A stretch of 64,000 nt of DNA from Streptomyces olivochromogenes (GTDB lineage Bacteria > Actinomycetota > Actinomycetes > Streptomycetales > Streptomycetaceae). This document shows, piece by piece, positions 40,420-48,898 of the stretch. The notes under the pieces are model-generated. The model had not been told where the DNA came from, did not search any database, and saw only the letters and a program-made list of their open reading frames with translations. How positions within the stretch are numbered: position 1 is the stretch's first letter; each line of letters begins with the position of its first letter. The DNA is taken from positions 310,001-374,000 of the forward strand of contig NZ_KQ948459.1 in assembly GCF_001514115.1 (NCBI RefSeq). The letters run 5' to 3'. Position numbers and translations under genes: made by a program.

Positions 40420-41307
40420 TTGAAAGTCGTCCTGCTGGGTACGGCCGCCGGTGGCGGCTTCCCACAGTGGAACTGCGCGTGCGCGCTCTGCGCGGCCGCC
40501 CGCGACGGAAAACTGCCCGCGCGGACCCAGGAGTCCGTCGCCCTGAGCGGCAACTCCCGCGACTGGTGGCTGCTCAACGCCTCGCCCGACATCCGTACGC
40601 AGCTGACCACCACCCCCGCGCTCGCGCCCGGACCAGGGCCACGGGACACACCGGTGCGGGGCGTGCTCCTGACCGACGCCGAGGCCGACCACGTCGCCGG
40701 GCTGACCGTGCTGCGCGGCGGCGCCGGGCTCAAGGTCTACGCCGCGCCGCCCGTCCTCGCCACTCTGGCCCCCTTGCGTGACCTGCTCGACCGCTACGCC
40801 CCCTGGGAGTGGGCGGACAGCCTGACCGAGGGCGGGTTCGTGCTGTCCGGCGGTCTGGTCGTCACCGCGCACCCTGTCGGTCCCAAGGCCCCGAAGTACG
40901 TCGCCGGCCCCGCTCCGGACGACCGCTGGGTGACCGCGTACCGGATCGAGGACCTGGCAGGCGGCGGAGTGCTCCTGTACGCGCCCTGTCTGGGCGCCTG
41001 GACCCCGGAGCTGGACGACCTGCTCGCCTCGGCGGACTGCGCACTGCTCGACGGCACGTTCTACGCGCCCGACGAGATGGGCACGGCCGTGCGCTCGCGG
41101 GGCGGGCGGCAAGCCGCGATGGGGCACCTTCCGGTGGCGGGCGCGCGCGGCAGCCTCGCGGCCCTCGCCCGCCATCGCGGCCCCCGACGGATCTACACGC
41201 ACCTCAACAACACGAACCCGCTGCTCGACCCGGACTCGGACGCCCGTGCGCGGGTGAGCGCGGCGGGGGTCGAAGTGCTGCCGGACGGGGCGGAGTTCGT
41301 GGTGTAG
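40420..41307 (+). CDS. pqqB: PqqB-like metallo-beta-lactamase-fold protein
   Basis: The 295-residue protein begins KVVLLGTAAGGGFPQWNCACALC, the hallmark of PqqB, and carries LNASPDIRTQL, LTDAEADHVAGL (metal-binding part) and later GHLPVAG and THLNNTNP. PqqB hydroxylates the precursor peptide in pyrroloquinoline quinone synthesis. No pqqA, C, D or E is nearby, so a PQQ role is doubtful unless those genes lie elsewhere. TTG 40420 is chosen because it gives the family N-terminus and has GGGAG 5 nt upstream; ATG 40408 has a site too close to it. Confidence 0.85.
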   Translation: MKVVLLGTAAGGGFPQWNCACALCAAARDGKLPARTQESVALSGNSRDWWLLNASPDIRTQLTTTPALAPGPGPRDTPVRGVLLTDAEADHVAGLTVLRGGAGLKVYAAPPVLATLAPLRDLLDRYAPWEWADSLTEGGFVLSGGLVVTAHPVGPKAPKYVAGPAPDDRWVTAYRIEDLAGGGVLLYAPCLGAWTPELDDLLASADCALLDGTFYAPDEMGTAVRSRGGRQAAMGHLPVAGARGSLAALARHRGPRRIYTHLNNTNPLLDPDSDARARVSAAGVEVLPDGAEFVV

Positions 41308-41352
41308 GGGGTTCGTTGGTGCGGACAGTCCGCAGCGTGCCGGGGGGCGATG

Positions 41353-41751
41353 CTAGGCGTCGTTCAGCATGCGTGCCAGCACGGCGCGTTGCAGGGGGCA
41401 TACCTCGGTGTGCAGGTCGCGTCCCTTGCGGGTGAGCGCCACCCACACACCGCGCCGGTCCTCCAGACACATGGTGCGTTCCACCAGGCCGTCCTTCTCC
41501 AGCCGCCCGATCAGGCGGGACAGGGCGCTCTGGCTCAGATGGACACGGTCGGCGATGTTCTGCACCCGGCAGTGCTCGCTCTCGTGCGCGAGCTCGCTCG
41601 AGACGAGGATGTCCAACACCTCGAAGTCGCTGGCGCCGAGACCGTGCGGGTGCAGCGCGCGGTCGATCTCGCACATCGTGCGCGCGTGGACCGACAGGAT
41701 GTCCCGCCACCGGTCCTCGAGCCGGGCCTCGCTCGCCGTGTTCACTGCCAT
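41353..41751 (-). CDS. MarR-family transcriptional regulator
   Basis: The 132-residue protein has a winged HTH of the MarR type (VQNIADRVHLSQSALSRLIGRLEKDGLVERTMC, wing at DRRGVWVALTRKG) with flanking dimerisation helices. Cysteines near residues 27, 61, 94 and 118 could allow thiol sensing. MarR repressors usually control an adjacent or divergent gene; the VOC protein gene lies upstream on the same strand. ATG 41751 has no clear Shine-Dalgarno. The adjacent TTGAGTGTGCAA could be its operator. Confidence 0.9.
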   Translation of the reverse strand: MAVNTASEARLEDRWRDILSVHARTMCEIDRALHPHGLGASDFEVLDILVSSELAHESEHCRVQNIADRVHLSQSALSRLIGRLEKDGLVERTMCLEDRRGVWVALTRKGRDLHTEVCPLQRAVLARMLNDA

Positions 41752-41827
41752 ATGTGCACGGTAACAGAGGTCCGGGTTTTATTGAGTGTGCAACTAGTGC
41801 GGCTGCATCGACCCGGCGGGGCCGGGA

Positions 41828-41850
41828 CCTGCCCGCCGGACAGGCCCTAG
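41828..41850. repeat. Copy of the CCTGnGCCGC-GACAGGCCCTRG repeat
   Basis: CCTGCCCGCCG followed by GACAGGCCCTAG overlaps the stop codon of the VOC gene. Related copies are at 42291-42314 and 5259-5280, all near gene ends. Confidence 0.6.
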
Positions 41851-42200
41851 TCGGCCGAGACGTCCTGGAGGAGCCCGACGAGGTTCCCGTCCGTGTCCTT
41901 GACCGAGGCGATCAGCCTGCCGCCGCCCACGTCCTGGACGTCCTGGAGCGTCTCGGCCCCGGCTTCCAGCAGGGCCGCCAGCGTCGCCCGGATGTCGTCG
42001 ACGTGCCAGTACGGGACCGGTCCTGTCATCCCCTTGGCGTGACCGTTGGGGTCGAGGCCGACGTCCTGCCCGGAGTCCTTGAACCCGACGTAGTACGCGG
42101 TGTCCGCGTAGGGCTCCGTGCCGAGCAACGCGCCGAACAGGGCCTTCGCCCGCGCGAGGTCCTTGACGGGGTAGATGATGGTCTTCAGCCCTGCGGTCAT
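41847..42200 (-). CDS. VOC (glyoxalase/dioxygenase) family protein
   Basis: The 117-residue protein has one VOC module: TIIYPVKDLARAKALFGALLG, then the metal-site-like regions GHAKGMTGPVPYWHVDDI and the closing DTDGNLVGLLQD. Ligand residues are His in YWHVDD and a weakly conserved Glu/Asp, so catalysis is uncertain; many short VOC proteins bind antibiotics or ligands. ATG 42200 has AGGAG 5 nt upstream. It is flanked on both sides by copies of a short repeat and lies behind the LacI gene. Confidence 0.85.
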   Translation of the reverse strand: MTAGLKTIIYPVKDLARAKALFGALLGTEPYADTAYYVGFKDSGQDVGLDPNGHAKGMTGPVPYWHVDDIRATLAALLEAGAETLQDVQDVGGGRLIASVKDTDGNLVGLLQDVSAD

Positions 42201-42290
42201 GGTGACTCCTCCGTGATGTGTTCCGGTGCTTTCACGGTAGGGCGGGGGAGGACCGGGAGGCTTCTCGAATCCTGACCGGTCCCGGTCCGG

Positions 42291-42314
42291 CCTGAGCCGC
42301 AAGACAGGCCCTGG
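42291..42314. repeat. Copy of the CCTGnGCCGC-GACAGGCCCTRG repeat
   Basis: CCTGAGCCGCAA followed by GACAGGCCCTGG lies between the LacI stop and the VOC gene. It pairs with the copy at 41828-41850 around the VOC gene. Confidence 0.6.
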
Positions 42315-42330
42315 GCGTCGAGGATGCGGC

Positions 42331-43356
42331 TCAGGTCGAGTCGCGTCGTACCAGTTCCGTCGGCAGGATCACCGCCGCCGGCTCCTCGCCCCCTATCTGC
42401 GCGAGCAGGACGCGGACCATCTCGGTGCTGATGCGGTCGTACGGCTGCCGGATGGTGGTGAGGGCGGGGGTCGCCGAGATCGCGGCGGTGGAGTCGTCGA
42501 AGCCACCGACCGAGACGTCCTCCGGGACCCGGCGGCCCGCCTTGTGCAGAGCGGTCAGTGCGCCTTGTGCCATCAGGTCGGAGGCGACGAAGACGGCGTC
42601 CATGTCCGGGGCACGCTCAAGGAGCTGCTCGGCGCCCGCCTCACCGCTGGCCCGGCTGTAGTCGCCGGAGGCGATCAACCGGTCGTCGGCCTCGATGCCC
42701 GCCTCGGCGAGCACCTCCCGGTAGCCCGCGAGCCGCTCGACACCGCCCGGGGTGTCGAGCGGACCGGTGACCATCCCGATGCGGCGACGGCCCAGGGAGA
42801 CCAGGTGCTTGACCATGTCCCGGGCGCCGTCGCGGTCGTCCGCGGCGACGTAACTCACCTTGGAGCCCAGCCCGATGGGCTTGCCGCAGGCGACCAGCGG
42901 GACGCCCGCCTCGCGCAGCTGCTCGGCGACCGGATCGCCGGAGTGGCTGGAGACCAGCAGTACTCCGTCGACATGGCCCGCGGTGATGTACCGCGTGATG
43001 CGCCGCCGCTCGTCCTCGGTGCCGGCGAGCATGAGCAGGAGGGGAATGTCGTGCGCGGCGAGTGCTTGTGTGCAGCCGCGCAGCAGGACGTTGAAGTTCG
43101 GGTCCTCGAAGAACCTCTCCTGCGGCTCGGTGAGCAGGAAGCCGATCGAGTCGGAGCGGCCGGTGATCAGCGAGCGGGCGTGCCGGTTCACGACGTAGCC
43201 CGTTCTGCGGATGGCGGCGTTGACCGCCTCCTGCGCCGCCGGGCTCACGTAGTGCCCGCCGTTGAGTACCCGCGACACCGTGCCCCGGGACACGCCCGCC
43301 TCCCGCGCGACGTCATGGATCGTCGGCGGTCTACGCCGGCCCCCCGCGTTGGTCAT
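42331..43356 (-). CDS. ganR: LacI-family regulator of galactan utilisation
   Basis: The 341-residue repressor has an N-terminal LacI HTH (PTIHDVAREAGVSRGTVSRVLNG, about residues 10-32), hinge helix, and a periplasmic-binding-like domain (GFLLTEPQERFFEDPNF; VLLVSSHSGD; TTIRQPYDRISTEMVRVLLAQI). It lies in an operon with an oligosaccharide ABC transporter and opposite GH42 and GH53 genes, so it should repress galactan genes until a galacto-oligosaccharide binds. The likely operator is the dyad at 46556-46571. ATG 43356 lies 2 nt after the permease stop. The symbol is assigned by analogy with Bacillus gan genes. Confidence 0.85.
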   Translation of the reverse strand: MTNAGGRRRPPTIHDVAREAGVSRGTVSRVLNGGHYVSPAAQEAVNAAIRRTGYVVNRHARSLITGRSDSIGFLLTEPQERFFEDPNFNVLLRGCTQALAAHDIPLLLMLAGTEDERRRITRYITAGHVDGVLLVSSHSGDPVAEQLREAGVPLVACGKPIGLGSKVSYVAADDRDGARDMVKHLVSLGRRRIGMVTGPLDTPGGVERLAGYREVLAEAGIEADDRLIASGDYSRASGEAGAEQLLERAPDMDAVFVASDLMAQGALTALHKAGRRVPEDVSVGGFDDSTAAISATPALTTIRQPYDRISTEMVRVLLAQIGGEEPAAVILPTELVRRDST

Positions 43357-43358
43357 GG

Positions 43359-44264
43359 TCACGACTTTACGGCTCCCGAGAGCAGATCGAGGCTCCAGAA
43401 CCGCTGGATGACCAGGAAGAGGGCGATGAGCGGAACGATCGCGAGCAGCGCCCCGGTGATCACCAGCGTGTACAGCGCCGGGGTGTTGGAGCCCTGTTCG
43501 AGGAGCGTGAACAGACCCAGCGTGATCGGGAACTTCTCGTCGTCGCTGAGCATGATGTACGGCAACAGGAAGTTGTTCCACACGGCGACGAACTGGAAGA
43601 GGAACACCGTCACCAGTCCGGGCACCATCATCGGCAGCGCGATCCGGGTGAAGATCCGCCACTCGCTCGCCCCGTCCATCCGCCCGGCCTCGACCACGTC
43701 ACCGGGCACGGCCGCCGAGGAGTAGATCCGGGCGAGGTAGACGCCGTACGGGGAGAGGACGAGGGGCAGCAGCACGGACGCGTACGAGTCCGTGAGGTCC
43801 GCCTTGGCCAGCAGCAGGTACTGCGGGATCGCCAGGATCACCGGCGGCATGAGCACGCCCGCCATCAGGACGCCGAAGACGGTTTCGCGGCCCCGGAAGC
43901 GGTAGATCGCGAGGGCGTAGCCGCTGAGCGCCGAGACGGCCGTCGACAGGAGGGCGCCGAGGCCCGCGTAGAGGGCGGAGTTGCCCATCCACTTCCAGTA
44001 GATCCCGTCGCGGTAGGCGTTGAGGTCCTTGACGTTCTGCGTGAAGCCGGAGCCCGGCAGGAAGGTGAAGGTCGAGAACAGCTCACGGCCCGACTTGGTG
44101 GCCGCGATCAGCACCCATGCGACGGGCAGCAGGCAGTAGAGCGCGCCGAGCAGCAGCGTCAGGGTGGGCACGAAGGCGATACGGCGGCGCAGGGGCGGGC
44201 CCTGGGCGGTGCCCGGGGTGGTTCCCGCGGCCGGTGCGGCCTTGCGTACGGCAAGAGAACTCAT
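43359..44264 (-). CDS. ganQ: Carbohydrate ABC transporter permease (MalG type)
   Basis: The 301-residue permease has six hydrophobic helices and the EAA loop EAGRMDGASEWRIFTRIALPMMVPGLVTVFLFQF, typical of MalG-like subunits. It forms the channel with the GanP-like permease encoded upstream. ATG 44264 overlaps the stop of that gene (ATGA). An ATPase is not encoded in the locus; Streptomyces sugar importers of this class commonly share the MsiK ATPase encoded elsewhere. The name is by analogy with Bacillus ganQ. Confidence 0.88.
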   Translation of the reverse strand: MSSLAVRKAAPAAGTTPGTAQGPPLRRRIAFVPTLTLLLGALYCLLPVAWVLIAATKSGRELFSTFTFLPGSGFTQNVKDLNAYRDGIYWKWMGNSALYAGLGALLSTAVSALSGYALAIYRFRGRETVFGVLMAGVLMPPVILAIPQYLLLAKADLTDSYASVLLPLVLSPYGVYLARIYSSAAVPGDVVEAGRMDGASEWRIFTRIALPMMVPGLVTVFLFQFVAVWNNFLLPYIMLSDDEKFPITLGLFTLLEQGSNTPALYTLVITGALLAIVPLIALFLVIQRFWSLDLLSGAVKS

Positions 44265-45184
44265 CGTGCTTCCTCCTGCTTGTTACGGGAGTTCGCGGCC
44301 CGCAGGAAGCCGAAGGACAGGACGAGGGTGACGACGGCGATGATCGCCGCCTCCGCGGCGGCCGAGTAGATGTCGCCCTTGCGGAAGGCGTCCTGGTACA
44401 CCTTCATCAGCGGACTCCAGGTCGTGGAGACGGAGTTGGTGAGGGGTTTGAGGGTGGTCGGCTCGCTGAACACCTGGAGTGTCGCGATGATCGAGAAGAA
44501 GAAGGTGAGCACCAGTGAGGGCGCCACCATCGGGATCTTGATCTTCAGCGCGATCTGCAGGGGCGTGGCGCCGTCCAGCTTCGCCGCCTCGTACACCTCG
44601 GCCGGGATGGCCTGCAGCGAGGTGTAGATGACGATCATGTTGAAGCCGGTGCCGCCCCAGACCGCGATGTTGGACAGCGCGAGATACAGCGGGCCGCCGT
44701 CCAGCAGGTTCGGCTGCGGCATCCCCAGCTTGTCGAGGACGAAGTAGAAGGGGCTGACGTCGGGGAGGTACAGGAAGCCCCACAGCAGCGCGGCGACGAC
44801 GCCGGGAATGGCGTACGGCAGGAAGATCGCGAGCCGGGTGAAGGGGGCCAGGCGCACCTTGTCCGTGTCGAGCATCAGCGCGAACAGCAGCGCGAGGCCC
44901 AGCATCACCGGGATCACGATGGCGCCGTAGCCCACCACGCGCACCGCGCCGCTCAGCAGCTCGGAGTCGGAGAGGGCGTCCTTGTAGTTCTCCAGCCCCG
45001 CCCAGACTTCCTTGCGGGCGCCCGAGCCCAGGCCCAGGCCCTTGACCTGCACCTTGTGCAGGCTCAGCCAGAGCGCGTAGCCGATGGGCAGCGCGAAGAA
45101 GAGGGCGAAGAGGATCGTCGCGGGGAGGAGGAAAGCGTACGGGGCCCCCTTGACCCCGTACGACTTCCGACGTGCCGTCGTCAC
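44261..45184 (-). CDS. ganP: Carbohydrate ABC transporter permease (MalF type)
   Basis: The 307-residue permease has six hydrophobic helices and the EAA loop EAAKLDGATPLQIALKIKIPMVAPSLVLTFFFSI. The insertion loop expected of MalF is short. It pairs with the MalG-type permease. GTG 45184 overlaps the binding-protein stop codon by 4 nt, so all three transport genes are coupled. The name is by analogy with Bacillus ganP. Confidence 0.88.
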   Translation of the reverse strand: MTTARRKSYGVKGAPYAFLLPATILFALFFALPIGYALWLSLHKVQVKGLGLGSGARKEVWAGLENYKDALSDSELLSGAVRVVGYGAIVIPVMLGLALLFALMLDTDKVRLAPFTRLAIFLPYAIPGVVAALLWGFLYLPDVSPFYFVLDKLGMPQPNLLDGGPLYLALSNIAVWGGTGFNMIVIYTSLQAIPAEVYEAAKLDGATPLQIALKIKIPMVAPSLVLTFFFSIIATLQVFSEPTTLKPLTNSVSTTWSPLMKVYQDAFRKGDIYSAAAEAAIIAVVTLVLSFGFLRAANSRNKQEEAR

Positions 45185-46500
45185 TGAGCGACCCCGAAGC
45201 CCTGCTTCTTGAGGTCGGCCACCGTGGCGTCCTGCATCTTCTTCAGGGCGGCCCCGAAGTCCGACTTGTCCTTGGCGGCGGCGCCGAAGGCGTCGTTGAA
45301 GGTCGTGTAGGCGACGTTCACGTTCGGGCCCCAGGCGGAGGGCGCGGTGGTCTTGGCGATCTCCGCGGCCTTCGGGTAGAAGTCCGCCTGGTTGGAGAAG
45401 AACGCCGGCGGCTGGGAGAAGGCGTCACTGGTCTGCGCGGTGGTGGCGGCCGGGTAGATGCCGCCCTCCTTCGCCAGCGCGGCCACCGCCTGCGGGTCCG
45501 TGTTCAGCCAGGTGGCGAACTTCGCGGCGGCCGCCTTGTGCTTCGAGTCCGTGGTGACGGCCGTCGAGGAGCCGCCCCAGCTGCCGGTGACGTCCGTGCT
45601 GCCGTCCCACTGCGGCAGCGGGGCCATCGCCCACTTGCCCTTGGTGTCGGGGGCAGCGGTGGTGAGGGTGCCCGGCGCCCAGACCGCGCTGACCCAGGCG
45701 ATCTGCTTGCCGGTGTTCAGGGCCTTGTTCCAGGACGGCGTGTACATCGGCTGGTTGTCGATCGCGCCCTCCTTGACGAGGCCGCCCCAGAAGTCGGCGA
45801 CCTTCTGCGTCGCCGCGTCGTCGATGCCGACCTTCCACTTGTCCCCCGAGGCGGTCCACCACTTGGCGCCCGCCTGCTGGGCGAGACCCGCGAAAAGGCC
45901 GGAGTCGTTGGCGGAGAAGGTGGTCAGGTCCTTGTCCGGGGCCTTCTTCTTCAGCGCGCGGGCGGTCTCGGCGAACTGCTCCCAGGTCGTGGGAACCGTC
46001 AGGCCGTACTTCTTGAAGAGGTCCTGGCGGTAGTAGAACATCATCGGGCCGATGTCCTGCGGGATCGCGTACACGGAGTCCGAGCCCAGGGTCGTCTGCT
46101 GCCAGACACCGTCGGCGAACTTGCTCTTCGCGTCCTTCGACTCGTCCGCTATGTCGGCGAGCGCGTCATTGCTGACCAGGGTCGGCAGCGCCTGGTACTC
46201 GGCCTGGACCAGGTCCGGAGCCTTCTTCGCCTTGTGCGCGGTGAGGATCTTGGTGACCAGCGTGTCGCCAGACGCCTGCTTCTTCACCGTGACCGTGATC
46301 TTCTGCTGCTTGCCCGGCCCCTTGTTCCAGAGGTCGGCCACCTTGTCCATGCCCGGAGCCCAGGACCAGTACGTCAGGGACGCCGGTCCCGATTCGGACG
46401 AGCTCTTGTCGTCCGACGAGCCGCAGGCGGCGAGTGCGGTGCCGCCGAGCGTGACGGCGATGGAGGTGGCCACGAGGCGACGCAGCTTCGTGTTTGGCAT
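45181..46500 (-). CDS. ganS: Oligosaccharide-binding lipoprotein of the galactan transporter
   Basis: The 439-residue protein has a signal peptide with lipobox ending at Cys26 (TALAAC) and a mature family 1 extracellular binding fold (SLTYWSWAPGMDKVADLWN; VWQQTTLGSDSVYAIPQDIGP; SWGGSSTAVTTDSKHKAAAAKFATWLN). Context indicates binding of beta-1,4-galacto-oligosaccharides. ATG 46500 has GGGAGAAAG upstream; a longer frame is less likely. It is the first gene of the transport operon, whose promoter carries a LacI-type operator. Confidence 0.9.
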   Translation of the reverse strand: MPNTKLRRLVATSIAVTLGGTALAACGSSDDKSSSESGPASLTYWSWAPGMDKVADLWNKGPGKQQKITVTVKKQASGDTLVTKILTAHKAKKAPDLVQAEYQALPTLVSNDALADIADESKDAKSKFADGVWQQTTLGSDSVYAIPQDIGPMMFYYRQDLFKKYGLTVPTTWEQFAETARALKKKAPDKDLTTFSANDSGLFAGLAQQAGAKWWTASGDKWKVGIDDAATQKVADFWGGLVKEGAIDNQPMYTPSWNKALNTGKQIAWVSAVWAPGTLTTAAPDTKGKWAMAPLPQWDGSTDVTGSWGGSSTAVTTDSKHKAAAAKFATWLNTDPQAVAALAKEGGIYPAATTAQTSDAFSQPPAFFSNQADFYPKAAEIAKTTAPSAWGPNVNVAYTTFNDAFGAAAKDKSDFGAALKKMQDATVADLKKQGFGVAQ

Positions 46501-46555
46501 GGATCTTTCTCCCCTGACCTGGGTCCCCGCCTGCTGCGGCGACCGTGCCATGCTT

Positions 46556-46571
46556 CTGTGAGCGTTCACAG
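46556..46571. promoter_or_regulatory. LacI-type operator CTGTGAGCGTTCACAG
   Basis: This 16-bp dyad is symmetrical at all but one pair and matches the Streptomyces LacI consensus around TGTGAnCGnTCACA. It overlaps the -10 box (plus 46568-46573) of the transporter promoter, so binding should block initiation. Confidence 0.8.
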
Positions 46572-46598
46572 TAGAGAAACATCCTGGACACTTGTCAA
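46568..46598 (-). promoter_or_regulatory. Promoter of the galactan transporter operon
   Basis: On the minus strand, a perfect -35 TTGACA (plus 46593-46598) and -10 TACTGT (plus 46568-46573) are 19 nt apart. A shifted -10 TCTACT would give 17 nt. The LacI-type operator covers the -10 region. Confidence 0.6.
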
Positions 46599-46621
46599 TG
46601 GTTGTTGCTGTGCGGTTATGT
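46592..46621 (+). promoter_or_regulatory. Promoter of the GH42 gene, sharing its -35 with the transporter promoter
   Basis: On the plus strand, -35 TTGTCA (46592-46597) and -10 TTATGT (46616-46621) are 18 nt apart. The -35 overlaps the minus-strand TTGACA on the opposite strand (46593-46598), so the two promoters would compete for polymerase. The operator lies just upstream of it. Confidence 0.5.
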
Positions 46622-46686
46622 TGGGCTCGCGCCGCTGATCGAGTGTGTGCACGTTCCCAAATGATCGATTAAACGGGAGAAGATCC

Positions 46687-48708
46687 ATGCCGGAGACCAC
46701 ACCCAAGGGCCTCACCGGGCTCGCCTTCGGTGGGGACTACAACCCCGAGCAGTGGCCGGAAAGCGTCTGGCACGCGGACGTCCGGCTGATGCGCGAGGCG
46801 GGGGTCACGATGGTGAGCGTCGGGATCTTCTCCTGGGCGCTGCTCGAACCCGCCCGGGGGACTCACGACTTCGGCTGGCTGGACCGACTGCTCGACCTGC
46901 TGCACGAGAACGGCATCCGCGCCGACCTCGGCACCCCGACCGTCGCGCCGCCCGCCTGGTTCTACCGCGAGCACCCCGAGGCACTGCCGGTGGCCGCCGA
47001 CGGCACCCGCTACGAGTTCGGCTCGCGCGGCGCCATCTGCCACAGCAACAGCGACTACCGCGCCGCCGCGGCGAGCATCACCACCGAACTCGCCACCCGG
47101 TACGCCGACCACCCCGCGCTCGCCCTGTGGCACGTCCACAACGAGTACGGCGTCCCCGTCTCGGCCTGCTACTGCGCGTCCTGCGCCGCCCACTTCCGCC
47201 GCTGGCTGGCCCGCACGTACGGGACCGTGGACGCGGTCAACGAGGCCTGGGGCACCGCCTTCTGGGGCCAGCGCTACGCGGACTTCGAGCAGATCAACCC
47301 GCCGCGCGTGACCCCCACGGTCGGCAACCCGGCCCAGGCCCTGGACTACAAGCGCTTCGCCGACGAGACCATGCGCGAGAACTTCGTCGCCGAGCGGGAC
47401 ATCCTGCACCGCCTCGCCCCCGGCATCCCGGTCACCACGAACTTCATGACGGCCCTCAGCCAGTGCGACTCCGTCGACTACTGGGCCTGGGGCCGCGAGG
47501 TCGACCTCGTCACCAACGACCATTACCTGATCACCGACGGCCGCCGCACCCACGTCAACCTCGCGATGGCCGCCGACCTCACCCGCTCCGTGGCGGACGG
47601 CGCCCCCTGGCTGCTGCTCGAACACTCCACGTCCGGCGTCAACTGGCAGCCACGCAACCCGGCGAAGGCCCCGGGGCAGATGGCCCGCAACTCCCTCGCG
47701 CACGTGGCGCGCGGCTCCGAGGGCGCCATGTTCTTCCAGTGGCGGCAGTCCCGGCGCGGTGCCGAGAAGTTCCACTCGGCGATGCTGCCGCACGCCGGCA
47801 CCGACTCCCGGGTCTGGCGCGAGGTCGTCGAACTCGGCGCGTCCGTGGAGTCGCTGACCTCGGTCAAGGGCAGCCGCACCGTCGCCGACGCCGCCGTGCT
47901 GTGGGACTGGCACTCCTGGTGGGCGCAGACCCTCGACTGGCGCCCCAGCGAGGACCACGACCCGCGCGAGCGCGCCGACGCGTTCTACGAGGCGCTCTAC
48001 GACCGCCATCTCACGGTCGACTTCGCCCACCCGGAAGCCGACTTGTCGGCCTATCCCCTTGTCGTCGTCCCCGCCCTCTACCTGATGACCGAGGCCGCCG
48101 GGAACAACCTCAGGGAGTACGTCGGACAGGGCGGCACCCTCGTCGTCTCGTACTTCTCCGGCATCGTCGACGAGCACGACGCCGTGCACGAGGGCGCCTA
48201 CCCCGGCGCGCTGCGGGACGTGCTCGGTCTGACCGTCGAGGAGTTCTCACCGCTCCTGAAGGACGACCGGGTCCGGATCACCGGCCGCGACGGCTCCGAG
48301 CTCACCGGGGACGTCTGGACCGAGTTCGTGGTGCCGCACGGTGCCGAGACCGTGTGGACGTACGCCGACGGACTCACCGCGGGCCGGCCGGCCGTCACCC
48401 GCCACCGCCTCGGCGAGGGCTCCGCCTGGTACGTCTCCACCCGTCTCGGCGCCCAGGGCCTGGACGCACTCATCGGCTGGGCGTCCGACGACGCGGGGAT
48501 CGCGCCGCGCGCCGACCTGCCCCGCGATGTCGAAGTGGTGCGTCGCAGCGGTGAGTCGGGCACCTTCCTGTTCGCGATCAACCACACCTCGTCGGACGCC
48601 AAGGTGCCGCTGGAAGCGGCCGGCACCGAGCTGCTGACGGGCGAACGCACCGCGGGCCGCCTCGTGCTGCCCGCGGGGGCGGTCCGGGTCGTACGGCTCG
48701 ACGGCTGA
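46687..48708 (+). CDS. ganA: GH42 beta-galactosidase
   Basis: The 673-residue enzyme has the GH42 catalytic barrel (about 10-390), beginning FGGDYNPEQWPESVW. The acid/base is predicted as Glu153 in HVHNEYG and the nucleophile as Glu312 in LLLEHSTSGV. A zinc cluster is suggested by AICHS and CYCASC. Trimerisation and C-terminal beta domains follow. No signal peptide is present, so it hydrolyses imported galacto-oligosaccharides in the cytoplasm. ATG 46687 has GGGAGAAG upstream. It is divergent from the transporter operon and followed by the GH53 gene. Confidence 0.94.
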   Translation: MPETTPKGLTGLAFGGDYNPEQWPESVWHADVRLMREAGVTMVSVGIFSWALLEPARGTHDFGWLDRLLDLLHENGIRADLGTPTVAPPAWFYREHPEALPVAADGTRYEFGSRGAICHSNSDYRAAAASITTELATRYADHPALALWHVHNEYGVPVSACYCASCAAHFRRWLARTYGTVDAVNEAWGTAFWGQRYADFEQINPPRVTPTVGNPAQALDYKRFADETMRENFVAERDILHRLAPGIPVTTNFMTALSQCDSVDYWAWGREVDLVTNDHYLITDGRRTHVNLAMAADLTRSVADGAPWLLLEHSTSGVNWQPRNPAKAPGQMARNSLAHVARGSEGAMFFQWRQSRRGAEKFHSAMLPHAGTDSRVWREVVELGASVESLTSVKGSRTVADAAVLWDWHSWWAQTLDWRPSEDHDPRERADAFYEALYDRHLTVDFAHPEADLSAYPLVVVPALYLMTEAAGNNLREYVGQGGTLVVSYFSGIVDEHDAVHEGAYPGALRDVLGLTVEEFSPLLKDDRVRITGRDGSELTGDVWTEFVVPHGAETVWTYADGLTAGRPAVTRHRLGEGSAWYVSTRLGAQGLDALIGWASDDAGIAPRADLPRDVEVVRRSGESGTFLFAINHTSSDAKVPLEAAGTELLTGERTAGRLVLPAGAVRVVRLDG

Positions 48709-48789
48709 GCCGACCGCCGTCCTCGTCGTACGACTCCACGCCACACCCGACCGCCACCGGGTCCCAGGACCCCGCGGCCGAGCCGAACT

Positions 48790-48831
48790 CCCCTCCGCCC
48801 GTGAGTGCCACGAGAGCCGCGGGCGGAGGGG
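48790..48831. terminator. Hairpin between GH42 and GH53 genes
   Basis: CCCCTCCGCCC (48790-48800) and GGGCGGAGGGG (48821-48831) form a perfect 11-bp stem around 20 nt. It is followed by a second G/C-rich inverted stretch (TTGGGGGCACCCCCA). It may end or attenuate GH42 transcription and stabilise the separate GH53 message. Confidence 0.55.
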
Positions 48832-48898
48832 CCGCCCCCCCCAGAGCCACTTTGGGGGCACCCCCATTCCCATCACGTCGAAGGGACGACGGACGAAG

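Noticed and set aside
42201..42302. In-frame N-terminal extension of the VOC gene to 42302
   Set aside because: It would start with TTG and add low-complexity residues; ATG 42200 has AGGAG and gives the domain start.
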